Shown: positions 51,893 to 61,665 of the stretch, one piece after another
How positions within the stretch are numbered: the first letter of the stretch is position 1
Layout of the letters: each line of letters starts with the position of its first letter
Source: Endozoicomonas euniceicola
GTDB taxonomy: Bacteria > Pseudomonadota > Gammaproteobacteria > Pseudomonadales > Endozoicomonadaceae
Length of the DNA: 64,000 nt
Direction of reading: 5' to 3'
NCBI RefSeq assembly: GCF_025562755.1
Contig: NZ_CP103300.1
Location: forward strand, 3,101,001 to 3,165,000
Notes under the pieces: generated by a model
Seen by the model: only the letters and a program-made list of their open reading frames with translations
Database searches by the model: none
Told to the model about the DNA's origin: nothing
Made by a program: the position numbers and the translations under genes

Positions 51893-53494
51893 ATGAATCT
51901 TCTTGAAGATTTCTGGCTGCCCGTCTTCCGGTCAGACGGAAGCCAGACAAAAATAGCCCCCTGGCAAATCGCTGAAACCGACAACCCTGTTATTGACCTC
52001 GCTGCGCCAAGACCTGACTTTCAGGGTGCCTTGTATCAATTTCTTATTGGTTTGCTGCAAACCGCTTTTGCACCGGAAGATGAAGATGACTGGCAGACCT
52101 GCTGGAAAGAACCGCCCACAACGGATCGTCTGAAAACAGCGTTTGCCCCATTATCAACAGCCTTCGAGCTGACCAGTGCCGATGGCCCTGCTTTTTTGCA
52201 GGATTTTTCCATGCCGGACGGCGAGCAGAAACCCTTAGCCAGCCTGTTGATTGAAGCACCCGGCGGGAAAACCCTTAAAGACAACCTGGATCATTTTGTA
52301 AAAGGCGGACAGGTTGAAGGTGCTTGCCCGTCCTGTGCGGCCACCGCCCTGTTTACCCTGCAAACCAATGCCCCCTCAGGCGGCGTGGGCCACAGGGTTG
52401 GCATACGGGGAGGGGGGCCGCTCACAACACTAGTGATGCCGCAAAACGCTCAAAGTACACTCTGGCAGAAGTTATGGCTGAATGTACTGAACTGCGATGA
52501 TTTTGATGCCAGCCCGGAGGATTTCAGTGTTGTCGATTTGCCATGGATGACGGAAACACGACTTTCCGACAAAAAAGGTGTGACCACTGCGCCGGGGGAT
52601 GTCAGCGAACTCCATCTGTATTGGGGCATGCCAAGGCGCATACGCTTTGAGTTAACGGATTTAAAAGAAGGCCGTTGCAGTTTATGTGGCGAACAGACTT
52701 CTGAACTTCTCACCCATTACCGAACCAAAAACTACGGCACTAACTACGATGGTCCCTGGTCACATCCGCTGACGCCCTACCGTGTTGATCCTAAAGGCGT
52801 CAAACCATCACTCAGTTTAAAGGGGCAACAGGGCGGATTGTGTTACAAGCACTGGCTGGGTGTTAGCTGGCAAGATAAAAGTGATGGCGATACGGCAGCC
52901 AAAATTATCCAACACTTTAATGGTGCCCGAGCCAGATTTATTGCCAGACAGGGCGGCGTCAGAAAAATACCTATAAGACTCTGGTGCTTTGGCTACGACA
53001 TGGACAACATGAAAGCCCGCTGTTGGTACGACCATCAGATGCCCCTGCTGAATGTCCCTGACGCTTACCGAAAAAACTTCGTTGACTGTGTTCACCAGTT
53101 GGTGGTCGCTGCTAAAGATGTTGTTGCTTCATTGCGAGGGCAGGTTAAAGCCGGTTGGTTTGATCGGCCTGCTGATGTCAAAGGGGATACCAGCATGGTT
53201 GAACAGTCGTTCTGGCATGCCACTGAACCGCTTTTTTATGAGCTGCTTCACCAGCTTTCAATCCAGCCGGAAAACACCCGGTCACTTCCTCCTGAAATTG
53301 CACGACAGTGGGTTAAAACGGTGCGCGGAAAAGCTGAGGAACTGTTTGATGAATGGGTGCTGTCAGGTAACGCGGAAGATATGGATATGAAACGCATCAT
53401 TAAAGCCCGTCAGCTGTTGAGTAAGAAGTTGCATTCCATTAAATCCTTAAAAAATCTGGATCAGATTGCCAAAGACTGTAAAGAGGTGGCTTGA
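51893..53494 (+). CDS. cas8e: Cascade large subunit Cas8e (Cse1/CasA)
   Basis: The 533-residue Cas8e starts at the ATG 5 bases after TGAGGAG. The family signatures are seen: opening NLLEDFWLPVFRSDGSQTKI, the zinc-associated CPSCAATALF, the glycine-rich VGHRVGIRGGGPLTTLV, and a helical C-terminal bundle. Cas8e recognises the PAM and helps open the target in Cascade. The ~200 bases before it are AT-rich and must hold the Cascade promoter facing right and the RelE module promoter facing left. The stop overlaps the cse2 start (TGATG). Confidence 0.95.
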   Translation: MNLLEDFWLPVFRSDGSQTKIAPWQIAETDNPVIDLAAPRPDFQGALYQFLIGLLQTAFAPEDEDDWQTCWKEPPTTDRLKTAFAPLSTAFELTSADGPAFLQDFSMPDGEQKPLASLLIEAPGGKTLKDNLDHFVKGGQVEGACPSCAATALFTLQTNAPSGGVGHRVGIRGGGPLTTLVMPQNAQSTLWQKLWLNVLNCDDFDASPEDFSVVDLPWMTETRLSDKKGVTTAPGDVSELHLYWGMPRRIRFELTDLKEGRCSLCGEQTSELLTHYRTKNYGTNYDGPWSHPLTPYRVDPKGVKPSLSLKGQQGGLCYKHWLGVSWQDKSDGDTAAKIIQHFNGARARFIARQGGVRKIPIRLWCFGYDMDNMKARCWYDHQMPLLNVPDAYRKNFVDCVHQLVVAAKDVVASLRGQVKAGWFDRPADVKGDTSMVEQSFWHATEPLFYELLHQLSIQPENTRSLPPEIARQWVKTVRGKAEELFDEWVLSGNAEDMDMKRIIKARQLLSKKLHSIKSLKNLDQIAKDCKEVA

Positions 53495-54057
53495 TGGCTT
53501 ATTTCCATGTGTTAAAGAGTGCTGAAGACCGGAAGCTGCTACTGGGCTGGTGGCACTGGCTGAATGAGCCGGGCAGCCGGGGTGAGCGGGCGCAGCTTCG
53601 CAGGGCGGTGAGCCCTGAAGATATTTTGTTGACATCTGCCTTTGCCAACTTCCTCAGAAAAATGCCAGAGCACTGGGGACGGAGTAAAAGGATTCAGCTT
53701 CTTGATGCCGCTATGGTGGCTGCGGTTCTGGCCAGAGTTGATACCGAAGAAGTTACCAAGAAAAAAGACGAAGATATCAACTTCGCCAAAGCGCTGGCTA
53801 AACCGAAAGAAAAAGGGGGCAAAGCCCCCATGAGTGAACTGCGGTTTCAACAGTTGCAGAAAAGCCAGAGCACCGATGATTTTTTTAGAAGGGTTTGCCG
53901 TGCTGTCAGCCTGCTGAAAGGCAAGGCACCTGTTTTGTCACTGGCGGATGACATTTTGCACTGGTTGCGGGAACACCGTTATGGCCCTGCCAGCAAAGCA
54001 ACTGACCGCCTTGCGGTTCGCTGGGCCAGTGATTATTACACCGAATTTAAAGATTGA
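53494..54057 (+). CDS. cse2: Cascade small subunit Cse2 (CasB)
   Basis: Predicted 187 residues. RGERAQLRRAVSPEDILLTS near residue 30 and FFRRVCRAVSLLKGKAP later are typical of the all-helical Cse2 fold. Two Cse2 copies line the belly of Cascade and stabilise the non-target strand. A lysine-rich insert (KKKDEDINFAKALAKPKEKG, about 88-107) is present. The ATG overlaps the cas8e stop by one base. Confidence 0.93.
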   Translation: MAYFHVLKSAEDRKLLLGWWHWLNEPGSRGERAQLRRAVSPEDILLTSAFANFLRKMPEHWGRSKRIQLLDAAMVAAVLARVDTEEVTKKKDEDINFAKALAKPKEKGGKAPMSELRFQQLQKSQSTDDFFRRVCRAVSLLKGKAPVLSLADDILHWLREHRYGPASKATDRLAVRWASDYYTEFKD

Positions 54058-54095
54058 ATCTAACCCCTGTTTGTTTTTATAGACTGGAGAAAAAT

Positions 54096-55172
54096 ATGAA
54101 CCGTTTTCTGCAACTGCACCTGCTGACTTCTTACCCACCCGCCAACCTCAACCGTGATGATCTGGGACGACCTAAAACCGCGAAGATGGGCGGCACGGAT
54201 CGACTGAGGGTTTCATCGCAAAGTTTGAAGCGCAACTGGCGAACTTCCGGTCTGTTTCAGTCCGCACTGGCCGGACATTTGGGCACTCGCACAAAAATGC
54301 TTGGCTGTCAGGTGTACGACACTTTGCAGGCAGCAGGCATTCCCGAAAAAAAAGCAAAGACTTATGCTCAGGCGATTGCAGGCCAGTTTGGCAAACTGAA
54401 AAAGGAAGAGAAAGACAAGCCAAATTCAGGGCTGGAAATTGAACAGTTAGTTCATATCAGTGCATCGGAACAGCAAAAGATTGATTCATTAGTAAAAGTG
54501 TTAATTGCAGAGAAAAGAGAACCTGCAAAAGAAGAACTGGAGCTGTTAAGAAAAGAAGAAATGGCTGCCGACATTGCCCTGTTTGGTCGAATGCTGGCAT
54601 CAAAACCGGCTTTCAATATAGAGGCTGCCTGTCAGGTCGCCCATGCTTTGTCTGTTCATACGGTGGCTATTGAAGATGACTACTTTACTGCCGTTGACGA
54701 TCTGAATGACGGTAGTGAAGATGCCGGTGCTGCACACATTGGTGATACCGGCTTTGCCGCCGGGCTGTTCTATTCCTACATCTGCATTAACCGGGAATTG
54801 CTGGTCGAAAACCTTAACGGCAACACCGAGCTGGCCAACAAAGCCATTGCCGCTTTGACCGAAGCCGCCATCAAGGTCGCCCCTCAGGGTAAACAGAACA
54901 GCTTTGGCAGTCGCGCCTATGCTTCTTACGTGCTGGCAGAAAAAGGCGACCAGCAACCCCGTTCACTGTCGGTCTCTTTCCTCAAGCCGGTTGGCCGGTC
55001 AGCAGACGACTATGGTTTAAACGACTATGGCTCAGAAGCGGTTGCAGTGCTTGAGAAGCAACGTGACAATTTCGACTTGGTGTATGGTGCCTGCTCTGAT
55101 GACCACTACAGCCTGAATGCCCTGACGGGCAAAGGGTCGTTTGCGGAACTGATGGCCTTTGTCAGCCAATAA
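54096..55172 (+). CDS. cas7e: Cascade backbone subunit Cas7e (Cse4/CasC)
   Basis: The ATG at 54096 (after TGGAG) gives 358 residues; an upstream in-frame start at 54054 would overlap cse2 and adds a non-homologous leader. NRFLQLHLLTSYPPANLNRD, GGTDRLRVSSQSLKRNWRTS and the later DTGFAAGLFYSYICINRELL are signatures of Cas7e, an RRM-fold protein. Six copies form the crRNA-binding spine of Cascade. Confidence 0.95.
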   Translation: MNRFLQLHLLTSYPPANLNRDDLGRPKTAKMGGTDRLRVSSQSLKRNWRTSGLFQSALAGHLGTRTKMLGCQVYDTLQAAGIPEKKAKTYAQAIAGQFGKLKKEEKDKPNSGLEIEQLVHISASEQQKIDSLVKVLIAEKREPAKEELELLRKEEMAADIALFGRMLASKPAFNIEAACQVAHALSVHTVAIEDDYFTAVDDLNDGSEDAGAAHIGDTGFAAGLFYSYICINRELLVENLNGNTELANKAIAALTEAAIKVAPQGKQNSFGSRAYASYVLAEKGDQQPRSLSVSFLKPVGRSADDYGLNDYGSEAVAVLEKQRDNFDLVYGACSDDHYSLNALTGKGSFAELMAFVSQ

Positions 55173-55183
55173 GAGGAAGACGT

Positions 55184-55957
55184 ATGAACTATCTGGTCTT
55201 CCGTTTATACGGGCCAATGGCCAGCTGGGGCGAAATTGCCGTAGGTGAGTCCCGCCATACGGCGGTTTATCCGGCGAAATCAGCCTTGTCAGGTTTATTG
55301 GGCGCAGCGCTGGGTATTGACCGGGCAGATGACGATGCCCAGCAGTCCCTCGCCAATGATTACAGTTTTGCTGTCAAACTGTTAAGAGGTGGGCAGTTGC
55401 TGAAAGACTACCATACCGCCCAGGCACCGGACTCTGTCGGCAAGTTCCAGTACCGAACCCGTCGTGATGAGCTGGTTACTGGGCGGGAGCGATTAGGTAC
55501 TGTGCTATCGAGCAGGGAGTATCGGACAGATTCGCAGGCCATTGTCGCGGTAACGCACACCGAGAATGCCTGGTGGAATCTTGATGTCTTATTGCAGGCA
55601 CTACAGACACCGAAATACCACCTCTACCTGGGACGAAAATCCTGCCCTCTGGCAGCTCCTCTCAATGCCCGAATTATTGAGGCCGAGAACTTTCGTACGG
55701 CTTTAGATCAGTTTGAACCCGGCGCTTTATTAATCAATCAGCCTGAATGGTTTCAGGATGATCGTTACCTGCCTGATGACAAAGTATGCCGTTACTTCTG
55801 GGAAGGCTCGACAGAGAGTTTTTCTTATAACGACGACGAATTTCATACGTCACAGGTGCAGGTGCTAACCCGGCACGACCTGCCGCTGTCCAGAAAACGC
55901 TGGCAGTTTCAGCCCCGTCTGGAAAATCAATGGACTGTCAGCAGGGGAGAAAAATAA
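55184..55957 (+). CDS. cas5e: Cascade subunit Cas5e (CasD)
   Basis: The 257-residue protein opens YLVFRLYGPMASWGEIAVGE and SRHTAVYPAKSALSGLLGAA, the Cas5e RRM-type start with the G-x-A-sWG pattern. Cas5e grips the 5' handle of the crRNA. GAGGAAGAC precedes the ATG. The stop overlaps the cas6e start in TAATG. Confidence 0.95.
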   Translation: MNYLVFRLYGPMASWGEIAVGESRHTAVYPAKSALSGLLGAALGIDRADDDAQQSLANDYSFAVKLLRGGQLLKDYHTAQAPDSVGKFQYRTRRDELVTGRERLGTVLSSREYRTDSQAIVAVTHTENAWWNLDVLLQALQTPKYHLYLGRKSCPLAAPLNARIIEAENFRTALDQFEPGALLINQPEWFQDDRYLPDDKVCRYFWEGSTESFSYNDDEFHTSQVQVLTRHDLPLSRKRWQFQPRLENQWTVSRGEK

Positions 55958-56727
55958 TGTACCTGTCGCGTATTCAGCTAACCGCTGCCATAGCGAATTA
56001 CTCACAACTGGGGCTGATTTTAAAAGACCGAAGTTACGGTATGCACCGTCTGTTGTGGGATCTTTTTCCTGACGGCGAGCGCTTTTTGTATCGTGAAGAA
56101 ATGGCCAGAGAGCAACTGGAGGTGCCCAATAACCGGCCTTTGTTCTATGTGCTTTCCAAACAGGAGCCTGTTCAGGAAAACCCCCTGTTTGATGTGGCGT
56201 CTAAACCTTTCCAGCCTTCTTTGAAATCCGGAGACAGACTCAGCTTTCGGTTAAGGGCCAACCCCACTATTGCACGACGACAGGAAGGTAAAAAGCAGTC
56301 ATCCCGGCACGATGTGGTGATGGACGCCCAGCTGCAATGGTTAACCAATGCCTGTCGTGACCGGCAGTTGCCCCTGTCCGGGAAAAAAGAGTCTTTGCGA
56401 AAAAGCCTTTTGCAGCATCCGGACTACGCATTTCAGCGGGGTGCCGCTGAACTGAAAAAACAGCTGGATGCGACCATGGACGAAGCGGCCCAACAATGGT
56501 TGGTAAAGCGTGGCGCAGTGAACGGTTTCCATATTGAAACCGTTCAGGCGACCGGTTATCGCTGGCATGCCTTACCGGAAAAAGGGCGACGCGCAGGTTT
56601 TAGCAGTATGGATTATGAGGGGGTTCTGACCGTCACAGGGCCGGAAGTTTTCAGTGAACTGCTTAACAAAGGTGTCGGCCCCTCCAAGGCATTTGGCTGT
56701 GGTTTATTAATGGTCAGGCGAATTTAA
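55957..56727 (+). CDS. cas6e: CRISPR RNA endonuclease Cas6e (CasE)
   Basis: The 256-residue protein has the two-RRM Cas6e layout. MYLSRIQLTAAIANYSQLGL and SYGMHRLLWDLFPDGERFLY hold the N-terminal fold with the conserved histidine, and the C-terminal glycine-rich loop is GVGPSKAFGCGLLMVRR. It cuts the repeat hairpin to make crRNAs and stays bound to the 3' stem. The ATG at 55957 overlaps the cas5e stop; the frame extends 27 bases further upstream without a better start. Confidence 0.95.
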   Translation: MYLSRIQLTAAIANYSQLGLILKDRSYGMHRLLWDLFPDGERFLYREEMAREQLEVPNNRPLFYVLSKQEPVQENPLFDVASKPFQPSLKSGDRLSFRLRANPTIARRQEGKKQSSRHDVVMDAQLQWLTNACRDRQLPLSGKKESLRKSLLQHPDYAFQRGAAELKKQLDATMDEAAQQWLVKRGAVNGFHIETVQATGYRWHALPEKGRRAGFSSMDYEGVLTVTGPEVFSELLNKGVGPSKAFGCGLLMVRRI

Positions 56728-56742
56728 AAACAGGGAGTAGCA

Positions 56743-57663
56743 GTGTCGTTTATTCCAATAAAGCCCATTCCCATAAAAGATCGTGTATCCATGACTTTTG
56801 TGGGCAAGGGGCGCATTGATGTCAGGGATGGTGCTTTTGTGGTGATCGACGATGTAAAGGGCGACCGCAAGCATATCCCTGTGGGTTCGGTGGTCTGCAT
56901 CATGCTTGAGCCGGGTACCAGAGTCTCCCACGCTGCGGTTAAGCTGGCTGCTACATCAGGGACTTTACTGATCTGGGTGGGGGAGTTCGGCGTCCGGCTT
57001 TATTCCGTGGGTCAGCCTGGTGGAGCGAGATCGGACAAACTGCTTTATCAGGCAAAGCTGGCTCTGGATGAGGAGCTTCGCCTCAAAGTGGTTCGTAAAA
57101 TGTTCGAATTCCGTTTCGGCGAGCCTGCGCCCGCAAGACGTTCAGTGGATCAGCTGCGGGGGATCGAAGGGGCAAGGGTTCGTAAAACCTATCAACTGAT
57201 GGCGAAACAATACGGTGTTGAATGGAAAGGTCGCAAGTACGATCCAAAAGACTGGGAAGCTGGAGATTTAATCAATAAATGCCTGAGCGCAGCGACTTCC
57301 TGCCTGTACGGTGTCACTGAAGCGGCGGTACTGGCCGCAGGTTATGCGCCAGCCATAGGGTTTATTCACTCTGGTAAGCCATTAGCTTTTGTTTACGATA
57401 TTGCCGATCTGTTTAAGTTTGAAACAGTCGTTCCTGTCGCATTTCAGATAGCCGCTAAAGGCTCCACCAAACCGGATCGGGATGTCAGGATTGCCTGCCG
57501 CGACAGCTTCCGGCAGACACGGTTGTTAAAGAAGATCATTCCGACGATTGAAGACATTCTTGCGGCAGGTGACATTGAACCGCCACCCCCACCAGAGGAT
57601 GCTCAGCCACCCGCCATCCCTGAGCCGGTTTCTGAGGGAGACATGGGACACAGGAGCCGCTAG
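56743..57663 (+). CDS. cas1: CRISPR integrase Cas1 (type I-E)
   Basis: The 306-residue Cas1 starts at GTG after GGGAGTAGCA. The catalytic domain is visible: YGVTEAAVLAAGYAPAIGFI (glutamate), IHSGKPLAFVYDIADLFKFE (histidine and aspartate). After about 280 there is a Pro-rich tail (EPPPPPEDAQPPAIPEP), as in other I-E Cas1 proteins, where it contacts Cas2 or host factors. With Cas2 it captures prespacers and inserts them at the leader end. Ends two bases before the cas2 start. Confidence 0.95.
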   Translation: MSFIPIKPIPIKDRVSMTFVGKGRIDVRDGAFVVIDDVKGDRKHIPVGSVVCIMLEPGTRVSHAAVKLAATSGTLLIWVGEFGVRLYSVGQPGGARSDKLLYQAKLALDEELRLKVVRKMFEFRFGEPAPARRSVDQLRGIEGARVRKTYQLMAKQYGVEWKGRKYDPKDWEAGDLINKCLSAATSCLYGVTEAAVLAAGYAPAIGFIHSGKPLAFVYDIADLFKFETVVPVAFQIAAKGSTKPDRDVRIACRDSFRQTRLLKKIIPTIEDILAAGDIEPPPPPEDAQPPAIPEPVSEGDMGHRSR

Positions 57664-57665
57664 TT

Positions 57666-57953
57666 ATGGGAATGTTAGTGGTTGTCACAGAAAATGTACC
57701 GCCCCGGTTAAGGGGAAGGTTGGCGATCTGGTTGCTGGAAATCAGGGCAGGTGTCTACGTTGGCAGTGTCTCCCGGCGCATCAGGGAAATGATCTGGGAA
57801 CAGGTGACTGCTTTGGCGGAAGATGGCAATGTTGCCATAGCCTGGGCAACCAATACTGAGTCGGGTTTCGACTTCCAGACTTACGGTGAGAACCGGCGCA
57901 TACCCATTGATGAGGATGGTTTGCGACTGGTGTTATTTCAGCCAGAAAGCTGA
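57666..57953 (+). CDS. cas2: CRISPR adaptation protein Cas2e
   Basis: The 95-residue Cas2e has MLVVVTENVPPRLRGRLAIW and LLEIRAGVYVGSVSRRIREM, the typical opening of the I-E form, and a C-terminal strand (LRLVLFQPES) that pairs with Cas1. It is the structural core of the Cas1-Cas2 integrase. It is last in the operon; the array leader begins directly after. Confidence 0.95.
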   Translation: MGMLVVVTENVPPRLRGRLAIWLLEIRAGVYVGSVSRRIREMIWEQVTALAEDGNVAIAWATNTESGFDFQTYGENRRIPIDEDGLRLVLFQPES

Positions 57954-58050
57954 GTTGAAGCGTTCTTTAACAAGCTGTATTTTGCTACTGATTTTTTGGT
58001 AGAATCTATGACGCTTGCAACTTGTTGATGTGTAAGTGTATTTTTTTAGT
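57954..58050 (+). promoter_or_regulatory. CRISPR leader
   Basis: The 97 AT-rich bases between cas2 and the first repeat include a TAGAAT (58000-58005) that could serve as a -10 element and a T-run (58041-58047) just before the first repeat. Its position beside cas1-cas2 and the perfect repeats at this end mark it as the leader, where new spacers enter. Confidence 0.75.
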
Positions 58051-61000
58051 CTGTTCCCCACGACCGTGGGGATGAACCGGACTTTGGCTAATGCTTTGTC
58101 AGCAGGTGATTCTGTTCCCCACGACCGTGGGGATGAACCGGTATGAAATTAGCAGACTGGGTTAAAAAGACGCTGTTCCCCACGACCGTGGGGATGAACC
58201 GAATATGTAAGCAGTCTGGTAGACGAGGTATATCTGTTCCCCACGACCGTGGGGATGAACCGGCCATAACCAGTACTGACCAGCCCGTCCAGTGCTGTTC
58301 CCCACGACCGTGGGGATGAACCGAGACCATATTAATTTTTTCGAGCCGCCAACAGCTGTTCCCCACGACCGTGGGGATGAACCGCAGGTCTACACCGTGG
58401 ACCGTCAGGTTAGCAACTGTTCCCCACGACCGTGGGGATGAACCGTGTTTTCCCACATTGATCTTGCTGCTGCTTTACTGTTCCCCACGACCGTGGGGAT
58501 GAACCGGGCTAATTCCTTCATTAATATGTTCTTCGCTACTGTTCCCCACGACCGTGGGGATGAACCGGTCAATGCAAATAATTCGGTTCTTCTTTGTTTC
58601 TGTTCCCCACGACCGTGGGGATGAACCGCTGCATGGTAAGAACTGGCGCGTATATAACGCCTGTTCCCCACGACCGTGGGGATGAACCGGGGAAGGTTTC
58701 GTCTAAAAATTCAATCAATGGCTGTTCCCCACGACCGTGGGGATGAACCGGAATCTAGCTTTGATAGCTTTGCCTAGTTTTTCTGTTCCCCACGACCGTG
58801 GGGATGAACCGGGCGCCCTTTCGTCGCAACCTTGCGACAAAAGCTGTTCCCCACGACCGTGGGGATGAACCGGCGAAGAAGTAACAGACAGGCCGCCTAT
58901 GTTTCTGTTCCCCACGACCGTGGGGATGAACCGATAAACCACGACCTGCTTTTAATACCTGCATAACTGTTCCCCACGACCGTGGGGATGAACCGATATC
59001 AAAAAACCTTTTCACCTGGTCATAATCCTGTTCCCCACGACCGTGGGGATGAACCGTGGCGGGACGTCGTAGCGGTGCAGTACTGAGACTGTTCCCCACG
59101 ACCGTGGGGATGAACCGGACTGTATAATAGACTGCGGACTGACAACCATACTGTTCCCCACGACCGTGGGGATGAACCGTCCGATCAATTAAACGTCCGA
59201 CTAAACAGCCACTGTTCCCCACGACCGTGGGGATGAACCGGAGACCAGAGAAGACCGTCGAAAATGGTACGGCTGCTCCCCACGACCGTGGGGATGAACC
59301 GCGTGGGTCGATACTGTAAGCAGTCAGCCAGCGCTGTTCCCCACGACCGTGGGGATGAACCGGTGCAGGTGCCGCTGGATGGTTCCTGTCTGGACTGTTC
59401 CCCACGACCGTGGGGATGAACCGCAGTACTCCCTGACTATTCTGCGTGACAGCAACTGTTCCCCACGACCGTGGGGATGAACCGCTATATCCAGCTATTG
59501 AAATTAAAACCAATAACTGTTCCCCACGACCGTGGGGATGAACCGCTGGCAGAGATCACGCCATTTATGGGTGAGCTCTGTTCCCCACGACCGTGGGGAT
59601 GAACCGCCTAAAGGGTTTCTGGCCTATCCAATGGAAGCCTGTTCCCCACGACCGTGGGGATGAACCGCTTTACACTGACAGGGTGCCTGACGACGACAAA
59701 CTGTTCCCCACGACCGTGGGGATGAACCGGGTGGTGAAGCACAATAATAAACCAAGCTGGACTGTTCCCCACGACCGTGGGGATGAACCGTCTGAGTCTC
59801 TGCGATAGAATCGGCTGTTTTTCTGTTCCCCACGACCGTGGGGATGAACCGGTAATTAGCCAGATGGCTGTGATTATGATTACCTGTTCCCCACGACCGT
59901 GGGGATGAACCGTTCTTTGTTCAGGGCATTTAGGCCGTTCATCACTGTTCCCCACGACCGTGGGGATGAACCGCACAAAATTTAGTTTTTAACAGCTACC
60001 AGATACTGTTCCCCACGACCGTGGGGATGAACCGCACTAAAGGAACCGCCAGCCATCGGCGGAGGCTCTGTTCCCCACGACCGTGGGGATGAACCGGTTT
60101 TTTGTTCCAGAGAAAACGGTTTTTGATACTGTTCCCCACGACCGTGGGGATGAACCGGCTTATGGCGGACTGGCAAATATCGCCAACCTCTGTTCCCCAC
60201 GACCGTGGGGATGAACCGTCTGTCATTAAGGCGAACCTTGACACCCTGATCTGTTCCCCACGACCGTGGGGATGAACCGCACTGTACCAGTGAGGCGGAT
60301 CGGGCGAAGTCCTGTTCCCCACGACCGTGGGGATGAACCGCTGTATCACCAGCTCCCTTTTCAACAAAATGGCTGTTCCCCACGACCGTGGGGATGAACC
60401 GGTACTGGTTTTTGTCAAATAGGTATTACCCTGCTGTTCCCCACGACCGTGGGGATGAACCGATGGCTGTCTTATCAGTGAGAAGTTTTCCAAGCCTGTT
60501 CCCCACGACCGTGGGGATGAACCGGCATGAACGATAAGCCGGAGGTGCAGGCATGACTGTTCCCCACGACCGTGGGGATGAACCGCACCGCAACAGCCCC
60601 AACAGCGACCGGGTAATCTGTTCCCCACGACCGTGGGGATGAACCGCTGACGCAATGCCTTCAGGATGTCGTCTTTGGCTGTTCCCCACGACCGTGGGGA
60701 TGAACCGTTCTGAAAATTGCAATCTCCAGACCGGTTGACCTGTTCCCCACGACCGTGGGGATGAACCGGAAGTTCTTCAGATATGACTGCTTCATGCTAC
60801 CTGTTCCCCACGACCGTGGGGATGAACCGGCCAATTCCCGTTTCCCGACTGCCGTCATTATCTGTTCCCCACGACCGTGGGGATGAACCGTACGCTCCAT
60901 TTACTCCAGTGAATGTGGTATGCCTGTTCCCCACGACCGTGGGGATGAACCGCAGGCTCATTGATGCTGTAATAGGTTGTCCGACTGTTCCCCACGACCG

Positions 61001-61380
61001 TGGGGATGAACCGGATGCAGTCTGGCCGTGCATCCGGCCCTTCTTCTGTTCCCCACGACCGTGGGGATGAACCGCGAAAAAGGATTTGCCGTTTTTGCGG
61101 GGCAGCCTGTTCCCCACGACCGTGGGGATGAACCGGTCAGGGAAAAGGGAAGGTTAATCGGCTTTGCCTGTTCCCCACGACCGTGGGGATGAACCATAAC
61201 TGCAACCGTTCTTGGTTTGGCTGTTGAAACTGTTCCCCACGACCGTGGGGATGAACCGCGGTCTGGGCGTTAATGGTAGACTGACCCACCCTGTTCCCCA
61301 CGACCATGGGGATGAACCGCATTCAGTGACACTACCCTTGCTGAGCTTGAACTGTTCCCCACGACCGTGGGGATGAACCG
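58051..61380 (+). CRISPR. Type I-E CRISPR array, 55 repeats and 54 spacers
   Basis: The 29-base repeat starts CTGTTCCCC, has the stem CCCCAC GACC GTGGGG and ends ATGAACCG. Counting repeat starts gives 55 repeats from 58051 to 61352. 47 spacers are 32 bases long and 7 are 33 bases (those before 58967, 59151, 59701, 60068, 60496, 60924 and 61230). Three repeats carry single changes: at 59273 (T to C in the fifth position), 61168 (last G to A) and 61291 (G to A in the stem). Two of these sit at the leader-distal end, as expected of old repeats, yet the final repeat is perfect. No duplicated spacer was obvious by eye. Confidence 0.98.
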
Positions 61381-61494
61381 ATCCCACGAAACTGGCTCCA
61401 TCACCCAGGACAAATACGCTGACTTCATGGTGATCAACCAGAATATTTTTGAAGTGCCAATTACCGATGTTCACAAGACCAAGGCCCTCAGCAT
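61381..61494 (+). pseudogene. Duplicated fragment of the Tat-type amidohydrolase gene
   Basis: Starting at the base after the last repeat, the sequence matches 47257-47370 of the amidohydrolase gene at roughly 90% by eye (SHETGSITQDKYADFMVINQ, EVPITDVHKTK). It breaks off at CTCAGCA, where it is joined to sequence from 47908 onward; both joined sequences share CAGC. Confidence 0.9.
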
Positions 61495-61665
61495 GCCAAG
61501 AAGGAGGCTGCTGAAATTCACTATTTTTATCCGCATCCTGAAGCCTCTTATAAAACGGAAAAACAGGTAATGGAAAACATCATGAATTATTACAGATATT
61601 GGGGTAAGGCGAAGAAAACCTGCGGAAAGGCGGAAAGGGGGGTATTGCCATTTGCTGCCTTACAG
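61492..61665 (+). pseudogene. Duplicated fragment: cas3 upstream region and 5' end
   Basis: This stretch repeats 47908-48083: the start of the small exported protein gene on the minus strand, the cas3 ribosome-site region and the cas3 start codons (MENIMNYYRYWGKAKKTCGK). The early part is nearly identical; small insertions and deletions after 61630 break the frame. Similarity ends near ATTTGCTGCCTTAC (about 61652-61665), which is where the AbiEii-like gene ends. Confidence 0.88.

Noticed and set aside
58088..61197. Long minus-strand frames across 58-61 kb with recurring VHPHGRGEQ, SSPRSWGT and FIPTVVGN
   Set aside because: These are the three-frame translations of the CRISPR repeat; the 61-base period only produces an apparent repeat protein.
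61367..61570. A 67-codon plus-strand frame after the array
   Set aside because: It is a chance fusion of the last repeat with the duplicated amidohydrolase and cas3-upstream fragments.
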